Shown here piece after piece: positions 43,301-51,300 of a stretch of DNA of 53,478 nt (position 1 is its first letter; every line of letters starts with the position of its first letter). A program made the position numbers and the translations under genes. This stretch comes from Thermoflexus hugenholtzii JAD2 (GTDB lineage Bacteria > Chloroflexota > Chloroflexia > Chloroflexales > Roseiflexaceae): assembly GCA_945881915.1 (NCBI GenBank), contig CAMCVW010000022.1, positions 1 to 53,478 on the forward strand. Direction: 5' to 3'. The notes under the pieces are model-generated. The model had not been told where the DNA came from, did not search any database, and saw only the letters and a program-made list of their open reading frames with translations.

Positions 43301-45377
43301 TCGGTGACGGAGCATTTGCAGAGGTTGGTGTACGCGTCGCACCGTACCGAAAGGAAATATTGTCATCGTATGTTTCATCCCACAGATACACACTGAAGTT
43401 GTTTCCCAATGCCATCCCCGAAAAAATCGGGGGCACGACCAAAAACCCAAAATTGTAGTTATCCGAAACAGAAAGTCCCCAGCCGACTGGCCACCCTGCG
43501 TTGTTCACCGCAATAATCGACTTGCCGCCCGCTGCAATCTGCGTGTAGTGACCGACGGGAACCGTCGTCTGACCATGTTGCGCATCGCCAAAGACAGAAA
43601 CGGTCCCATTCGAAGCCAGCAGGACGGAGTTCTCGTCATTTGCTGCAATATCGACGAAATTTGCAGTCGAAGGAAGATTCAGTTGACCGTCTATGTTTTG
43701 TCCCCAACCGAATACGGTTCCATTCGAACGCAATGCAATCGTGTGAAACGCGCCGGCACTGACATTCACCACATTCGCTGCGTTTGGCACATTCAGTTGG
43801 CCAGTACTGTTGTCACCCCAGGCGACGACGCGACCCGTATTGAGGAGGGCGACCGAATGTCGCGCCCCTGCTGCTATGTGCACGACTCCGCTTAATCCTG
43901 TCGGAATGGTAGTCTGCCCATACGCATTGTTGCCCCAGGCAACAACCGTCCCGTTTGCACGCAGCGCCAGCATATGGGTACCGCCCGCAGCGAGCGCCAC
44001 CACACGCAGGGGATCGTCGACGGCGAACGGGCTTTGCAGTGACGCGGGGATGGTCATCTGTCCATAGAGATACGTCGTTCCGGGTTGCATCCATGCTTGA
44101 ACGCTGTTGTCATCTTTCACAATCGCTGCATAATCAGGACCTGCGACGACTTGCCGGGCGAGTCGCGCACACAACGGTATACAGGACCATATGTTCTCAG
44201 GATCCCGCATCACTCCTCGGGTATAAACCTTGCCTGTGAGTTTTTTGTCTTGTGCGGTCCGGATACTGAGGAATACCGCGGGTGTCGCTGTCAGCGTGGG
44301 CGTTACCAAACCCATGTCATTGACAATCAAAAGTCCGCTCGCAAGGCTTGGATTGAACGCAATCCCTTTGGTGAAAGAGGGAATTACCGGAGGTCCTGCT
44401 GACAGACTTCTGTACGTATATGCAACCGTGGATGTATTTTGTTTTCGAAAGACCGCTCCCAATCGTGTGGCTTGAAATTCCACAAGATTGACCATCGTAC
44501 CAATGACTGCACACGGACACCCTGGCTCTGACGCTATATATTCTCCTGCATTCAGCGCTTGTGCACCCCCAAAAACCACGACGCGTCCGTCACGCCGGAG
44601 CGCTGCAAAGAGTTGGCCACTCGCCCAGATTTTGACGATACTTGTCCCCGCCAAACTCGGAATAGTCTGCGCACGCCCCCAAATGTACGTCGTCCCATCT
44701 GAAGTGAGTGCCATCGAACTGCTTGCACCGGCTGCAATACTGACGACCGTCTTGGTGCTCAGTGCAGGTGGGATGGCTTTTTGTGCTGTGGCACCAACGA
44801 CAACAACGGTCCCATTGGCCCGCAACAGGAGCGTATGTTGATTGCCCGCTGCAATCATGACTACGTCAGTTGGAATACTCGTGTAAGTGGATGACGGGAT
44901 AACGGATTTATCACCCCAAAACACCACGGTGCCGGTATTTTTGAGGGCGACACTGAAGTTTTGCCCTACCGCTACCTGAACCACGTTGGACTTTGCGACA
45001 GCTGGTACATACAATTCGCCTCTGACGTTTGTACCCCAGCCAAACACCATTCCGGAACGCGTCAATCCGAGGGCATGGTGCGTACCAAGCACAATCTGCA
45101 CAACATCACTATTGCCTTGTTCTGGAATTTGTGCCAGCCGATAGGGATAATATCCCGCGGTCGTATCCACTGACCCGCCTTCGAAACGCTGCACACGTGC
45201 TGGGATCGGGAGCAAAAGCGCGGGCGTCGGCACAAAGGTCTTCGTGATAGTCGGGGTCTTCGTGATAGTCGGGGTCGTTGCAACACGGGGTACTGCACTC
45301 GCGATTCCTATTGGCATTGACAACCCAAAGAGGAAAGCGAGCACACAGCCTATTGCGAAAATATGTTGAATCTTCAT
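40371..45377 (-). CDS. Giant secreted RCC1-repeat/LamG protein with Thr-rich tail
   Basis: A 1668-residue protein with an N-terminal signal peptide (HIFAIGCVLAFLFGLSMPIG) and a short Thr/Pro linker (TPTITKTPTITK). Residues of about 65-1110 are mostly RCC1-like repeats with units such as VVAWGDNSTGQLNVP and AAGARHSVALLNTGRV, which form beta-propeller blades. Two LamG/concanavalin-like domains follow (about 1130-1330 and 1340-1490). A Thr/Arg/Pro-rich tail (about 1500-1668) has no visible anchor; such tails are often glycosylated stalks. A secreted adhesion or matrix role is likely. TAAGGAGG, overlapping the upstream stop, is an excellent ribosome binding site. It is co-transcribed with the giant gene upstream. 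Confidence 0.88.
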   Translation of the reverse strand: MKIQHIFAIGCVLAFLFGLSMPIGIASAVPRVATTPTITKTPTITKTFVPTPALLLPIPARVQRFEGGSVDTTAGYYPYRLAQIPEQGNSDVVQIVLGTHHALGLTRSGMVFGWGTNVRGELYVPAVAKSNVVQVAVGQNFSVALKNTGTVVFWGDKSVIPSSTYTSIPTDVVMIAAGNQHTLLLRANGTVVVVGATAQKAIPPALSTKTVVSIAAGASSSMALTSDGTTYIWGRAQTIPSLAGTSIVKIWASGQLFAALRRDGRVVVFGGAQALNAGEYIASEPGCPCAVIGTMVNLVEFQATRLGAVFRKQNTSTVAYTYRSLSAGPPVIPSFTKGIAFNPSLASGLLIVNDMGLVTPTLTATPAVFLSIRTAQDKKLTGKVYTRGVMRDPENIWSCIPLCARLARQVVAGPDYAAIVKDDNSVQAWMQPGTTYLYGQMTIPASLQSPFAVDDPLRVVALAAGGTHMLALRANGTVVAWGNNAYGQTTIPTGLSGVVHIAAGARHSVALLNTGRVVAWGDNSTGQLNVPNAANVVNVSAGAFHTIALRSNGTVFGWGQNIDGQLNLPSTANFVDIAANDENSVLLASNGTVSVFGDAQHGQTTVPVGHYTQIAAGGKSIIAVNNAGWPVGWGLSVSDNYNFGFLVVPPIFSGMALGNNFSVYLWDETYDDNISFRYGATRTPTSANAPSPTSILVVVPTAQPIAARSIAYESTSYGVTESVGARSFIASGLGSLKAFVDDTGRMTLEGDPGCTYVWDEWAERCGPAPFVLTNLYGTFTCTPPDSWYENVEEVKFSQQAGYMLKRDHTLWVWDTCPYTNGTLDQQSAEHTEWMPVELLSNVKAFDVDSKIKRPWDITFPGDTAINTIILHYDNSVWSPKCTFPTFTKTIRDVAVTDEFCALLFEDGSVWTSDPSIAVPASYPPLVDIGFGATYEYDWITQSYYTDYAYGLGVTQTGEVVGWGTGQPRGEELDIPLDARSKVIDIEVSQTQNVALRSDGRVVVWGDPVGSGSVTQLDAINNQSGASMINISMEKVHILADDTVQVFPTATLRSVVTPTSVPRGANASVNDNLVGAYTFDSVPQTTHFQFTRTNGVTASCRPPFCPEVVHERDQMNSIPFFALKFREAKGDELTSIAPVNLSGNFTIEVLMRRDRPYHHDVGVSAGLPGQVRRYLVIGVDRENRPYCSFYGDDLRGSPLTLEREGIMHSYSCSYNSATRERILIRDDMVIAKDIVTGGFSAPNSPLVIGRRADTMDGLDGVIASVRYWPSVVTTTGIFVDPLSLAAIQFPGIHPGQQQFVCSTKDACPNIVLETDDAHDGGYVHFARGNGLSLSMPPNANTFTVSLWMNIVENSVTLTQINGLIASRYNADSSGFEMRMHEGKMWCARKHADSGPHEYEAAAWLGNIDITPGWHMFSCVVRPEGIAIAMDGEVVWESAGISWSYGPSLVIGQVPGMSAPDCTYFSFCYWLTYPIDDVYVYQEALSPQKLAALYRETSRLVPLPTETPDPLSLATSTRVRTATMTFTRTPTQFTRTRIPATLTMTVPPTETNTRSATLTRTHTSTPTFTRTVTSSPTITPTRPTSTVFRSPTRSMTRTRTALAITRTLMARRSPTYAILTMTAGARFENQTATALRLTQTAVVVGIPTNTATAYPVPSTETPLPAGYPAP

Positions 45378-45387
45378 GATTGCCTCC

Positions 45388-48300
45388 TTATTTCTCTCGT
45401 GACGTAGCAGTGGTCGAATCCAAGGTGAGCAGGTACGGGGTATAGACACGGCTCGGTTGCAGTGAGCTCATCATGATGCCAGAGTACCTTCTGGAACCTT
45501 GGCTATTGTGTACCGTGATGGTGTAGCGGTACCGTCGACCTGGCATCAGTCCCTCGATTCGCATGACTCTCATAGTCGGATTTTGCGTTGCCTCGAACGT
45601 CGCGGTGTAGGTAGTGAGCGACGTATTCAGATTGACGAGCATCTGGGTGCTGTTGAGCCCAATCTGTGTCGCCCCGGTACAACACGAATCACGCAACTGC
45701 TGCGATCCCCACACGATGAGTTCACCGGACTTGGTGATCGCCGCACTGGCGTTCGCATTGGCAAAGACGGCTATGACATTCACTGCTGTCGACGGTATCG
45801 TTGTCTGGCCCGAAGTGTTGTCACCCCAAGCAATGACTGTGCCGGATTGGGTAAGCGCCAAGGTATGTGCAGAACCGACGGCAATCTGTGTAATGTCCAC
45901 AGTCGCGCTACTCGGTACTGTTGACTGGTTCGCGTCGTTTTTGCCCCAAGCGACGACTCCCCCATTGGCAGTCAGACCAACACTGAACCCATCACCCGCG
46001 CCGAGTTGCGTCAGGTTGTAGCGGGCCAAAGACGGAATCGTCGTTGCGCCGTTACTGCTATTCCCCCAGGCTACGGTTTTGCCGGAACGCAATACAGCGA
46101 GATAGTGATTCTTGCCGGCGGCAATATGCGTCGCCGGTCCTTCTACATCAACACCACTCACCGAACCTGTCGCATACGAAGTAATCACGCCGGTCGACGA
46201 GAGGGTCAAGAGGTTCCCTACATCATCCAGAGCGATTTGCGTGACATTTGCTATCGAACTGGGCAGAACCAGGGTAGAAGTATCCCCGGTGTTCCAGTTG
46301 ATCAGCGTTCCGTTTGGCAAGAGTCCTACCACTGCACCATCGTTCATCTCGAGCTGCGTGAATCGTTGATTCTGCGCCGCAGTAGGGATCGATGGTGCCA
46401 TTGTTTCTGCGGTGCCATCTGCATGACGGAGCAGCAACGTTGTCGTGCTCAAAGGCGCCGTTGCGTCTGAATCGATCGTGAATTGTGCTTCGAGGGTACT
46501 CTGGTCTGCGCCCGTGTCGAGATTGAATTGCAGAGAAGATGTACCAGCAGGGTGATTCGCTCCTTGGGTAATCCGCGATATCGCAGGAGCGGTCATGGTC
46601 GGAACTTGTATCGTGTATGCACCAGATGTTCGTGTGTTGCCGGCCAGATCGGTAGCACTCACTACGACAGAATAGGATCCCGTCGGCATGTCTATTGCGG
46701 TGAACGGCATACTCCATGTGTAGAGATTTGCTGCTCTGCCATGGATGAAGCGCAAGCGGCCGGCCGCTGGACTGGTGCTGATATTCGGTTCAATCGTCAC
46801 ACGCTTGATGAGCGTGGTCCGGGAATAGATGTCTGCTTTCATGCTGGTAACGAGCGAGCCATCCGTCACGGTTCCATCAAAAATGAGTGTGTTTTGCCCT
46901 GGCAGAATCTGCGTCGCCAGCTGATTGATTGCCAGCGCTGGTGCCACCGTATCGACGTTGAGGAAGAATGTATTCGATGATGACTGCAATCCGCCGGTGT
47001 CTTGTGCGTATGCAAAGAACTCGTGCCGTTCGTTGTCGATGTTACTCAAACCTTCTATAGGTATTTGCCAGAAAGAGTTCATCGGGCCTTGTGTCACGCT
47101 GGTGAAATTGAGCTTGACTGCAGTAATCGTCGCGCGTGTTGCATCTGCGACACGATCGCACGCCAAGAGCGTCCATGACCCGGCAACGGGCTCACCGATG
47201 ACCGCGCTCAGCAGGCGATCTGGTTTCGTGAGCGAGAGCGTGCTTGTCACAAGTGTCGAATTCGGCAATTCCAACGTGCCTGTGGATGCGTTATCCGAAA
47301 AACGGACACGGAGGTTATTCGTTGAACTTCGTGCCGAAGCCAAAAGCGGAACAACAATGCCGGAGGGCGATACGAGCGTCAAGTTCAATTGATCTGCACG
47401 GCTCGAGGTGGCAGTTACATCCACCGTCAGCGTGCTCACCCGCATGTTGTAGGCGGCCTGACTATCCAACGGAATGCTGGTGTACTCAGCCAAGTCAAGT
47501 GTAGAACACGGTTCCGCGTCAACCAGGGTGGATGTCGTGTTTTCGATTGCATTGACTGTGACAGTAGCAGGATTGCTTGTGGCTATGGCTACACTACAAA
47601 TACGATTTGTTTTGTTGCAGATATTGAGCAATGCACCAGAATCATGGTCGTACAGTAAACCCGAGAACTTCGACGTAGAGACAATTACCCCTCCGAGCAG
47701 CATGTTTCTCGTCGCAGTATCGAACAGAAAACCTGGTGCAAGGTAATTCGGATAGACATAGAACCATGCACTCCAGCTGCCGACTTGGTTATAGCGATCG
47801 ATACCACGGACCCGATATGCAATCAATTCTTTGGGAGCAGGGCTGACAAATCGACAAGTCCATTGTCCTGCGACGACTGCTCCACAATTCAGGAGCGTTC
47901 CTCCCAACGGGGTTGAAATTGGAACAACATAAACGGATCCACAGTCACTCACGTAACAGACCCTGGTAGAACCTACCGACGAGTGCTGGACCTGCACTTG
48001 TGACGCAGAATCGTCACTACTCTTGCCGCTCAACGCAGTCACTGCGGTACCACTTGTCAGCGTGCTTTGTTCCGACGTCGGAATGACTTCAATCGGAGCC
48101 GTACTATCGACTCGGACCGCTGCATTCAGCCATTCGAGGGTGCGACTGTTCGTTATGCCGGTAGCCGAACCGCTATCGGTCAGGCGAATTTCGATTTTGG
48201 CGAAATTCTTGGTGAGTTCGCTATCGACGCTACTTGGCTGTACTTTGTTCGGATCAATCACCGTGTTTATGACAAACGTCCGTGTCGTGCGCGCTGGGAT

Positions 48301-51300
48301 AGGTTGAATGGCAAGCACCACGTAATCACGTTTGCCACTTTCGGACACATCATGGTAGTCGTAGATCCCACCATTCACTATGCGTATTGGCTGCGTTGCT
48401 GCAGAATTCGGATCCGTCAACCATATCCCGCCATACGTCTGCACAAGGGCGTAGAGTGGTTTGGTGGCGGCATTTGTATTGTTTTGGAGTTTGAGTGTGT
48501 AGGCAACGGTCGAGTTCGGACCGACATTCGCGATTTGTTGTTGCGTTAGTTCATTGGAAAGTCCATCGATCAATGACGTACCAGCGGCTGTGCTGTCTTG
48601 GAACATGTTGACGGTTTGACACCACCCGTCATTCGGGATGGCAGCACAGATTGCACTGGTCTGCGCGACGATTTCGCCGATTGCATCAGGATCAGAGTTT
48701 GCAAACGAATCACCGATGGCACGCTTGGTTATCCCAACGGGCACACTGCTTAGGGTAGCGCTGAATGTGGTTGCATCAGGGTTGCCTGCTGCCGTCTTGG
48801 GGCAGACACCATCATTCAATGTGGGCCATGCGTAGCCGTTAAGCAACGGCGTAATCAGGATTTTTTGGTTCCCTTGCTCTGATTGAATCGGATTTGCCGT
48901 CGGGAAGGTGCTCCATGGGAGGAGTTTGTTCTCGGCAGTAGCAAATGCAACGGCACCAAAGCGATTACCGTTTGTATAGCCAATATCGGACTTATTCAGC
49001 CGGAGATCGGTATATTTGTTTTCGCCATCAACGGTGAATCGATAGGTCAGGTTGCTGTTTGTATCAACCCAGACGCTGCCATCCCAGCGCAATAACGAGG
49101 CGTTTATGTTATCACCTACATGAACCACATACTCGGCACCCTCAACCGTAGTCGCACGCTCCCCGCGCTGTGCAGCCAACAGCCGTTGCTGGAAGGAATT
49201 GACGTAAGCAGCAACCGTCGAAGTCGAAATCGTCCTGCCTGCTATATTGACTGGCAGAGTCAAGAACGACTCGCCAAGGCTGACACTTTCGGTGATACTC
49301 CGGGTAAACGATGCAGGACGGTACGGTTGAATTGATCCGCCTGCCGCGGTATCGAGGTAGACAAACAGGTCACCGTCGATATCCCAGTTTGCACCTTGCC
49401 AGTTCAAGCGCAGCGACGTGGCATCCCATGTCATGGCAAACTGCTGTGGCCCCTTTGCCCAGACACGCTCGTCTTTGCCCAATACGGCACAACCGTTGTT
49501 CAAAAATCCGCGATAGACAGGCCCACTCTCATCAATGAACGTATAGTCTGGAGTATTCGGGGCATCGACAAAGACCGTCGAGATAGGGGTAAGCGCACTA
49601 TTCCCCATTTTGTCGGTCAGCCGCATATTGCCATCAATCCGGCTTGCCTCGCGCATCGGCAATGTCACCCGTGCTCTGGCGAGCGGTGGCACCCCAATGG
49701 CGTTGGTAGAGGTATATGCCGTTGTGCCAGCACTAGTTTTCACCGTGTATTCGAGTTGATTGACACGCACTTCGGATGCGTCCGTTATGGAGCTCCACGC
49801 GACATGCATGTCTGCACCGGCGGGATTCGATATGACTGCTCCTTGTGCCAGTACAACCGGCTTCGCGGCTATTTTGGCATTGACAGCCAATCCGACTGCA
49901 ACCGGGGGAGTACGATCAAAGAGTACGGACAGCGGGGCAATGGTCGTACGACCTGCACGATCCGAAACAACGGCACGGATGGGCAACGCGGTGCCATCGG
50001 ATGCGTGTCGGTTGTAGAGTGCTCGCACCGTGACACCACTACCGGTTGTCTTGAGTGTGAATGGAACATCCAATTTGCTCAGTGTGTTGACCAGCTGGAT
50101 CGATTCGATTGCGGACTCATCGGTTATCGCAATGGTAAAGACCATGAAGTCATTGATGACACTCTCTGAGCCAATCACCGAGTCAATGAGCCCAACCACA
50201 GGTGCCGCGAGATCGACCGTCACTGGAAGCGGATTACTCACCAGGGTCTGAACTCCGGCGGTGAATTTTGCCTGAAGGGTGTGCGCTCCTGCGGGGATGT
50301 CACGGAGGAACGTTACTTCGACCGCCCGCAGTGTGTCGGTGATGATCACTGCTGATCCGCTCTGACTGCCATCGACCCACAACGAGACTTCAGTAATAGT
50401 ATCGACGTCAGATTCTGCTGCAACGACGATGGTCTGTCGTGTCGTGGAATAGCTGGTTGCCGGATTGACAATGCGGACTGAGGATTGGGTTGGCGGAGTC
50501 GTGCCCAATGCGCGTTGGGTAAACGACGCTGGTTGTACCGTTGTGCAGTTTTGCAGTCGGTCACAATTCATCGCGTTCAGTGCACGGTCCGAGACCGCGT
50601 AGCCGGTCAGTTTTGTTTCGGTTGGATGTTGTGACAGGACAACAACACCCGCCTGATTGGTGACGACGCGCTTCAGGTTTGCGACGTCCAATCTCGTATC
50701 AGACTTCAGAACCGGCATCAGACCGGTCACATCAATGATTGCCAATCGGCCCAGCGTGGGCACTTCACTGTCTACCCCCAACAGCAAGATATCCCCATTT
50801 GCTGCAGCGGTCATGTCGACCACACGGTACGCAGAAAATACATCATTATCAATTGGCGTCGTGTGCATGTAGCTCATTGACTCGGTCAATGTATCTTCCA
50901 GAACTGCCGACTGCAATTCAACACGCGCAATCAACGGTACGACACGCAGGGTGTTTGGAGAACTGAGGGCTACGCTCTCAGTCACAGGCTCGTCGTCGTC
51001 CAAAATGAGCAAGCGGTTATGGTCGATTTTGACTGCTTGGGCATAGCCGGGTGTGAGGAATCCACGCTCATAACTCAATGAACCAGAAGATTCGACACGC
51101 ATCACCGATACGCCTGCAGCGCCTTGAGCCAACGCTACGATATCGTTCTGCGCCGAAATCCCGTAATTGGTCGTACCTGTCAAGCTTGTCACACCAACTT
51201 GTGTGGGCATACGTGGATTCGTCACACTCACCAGCGTTATCTGTTGTGGAGAGGCGCTGTCCAACAACAACACAAATGTATCGTCGCTGCCGTTTGTCGT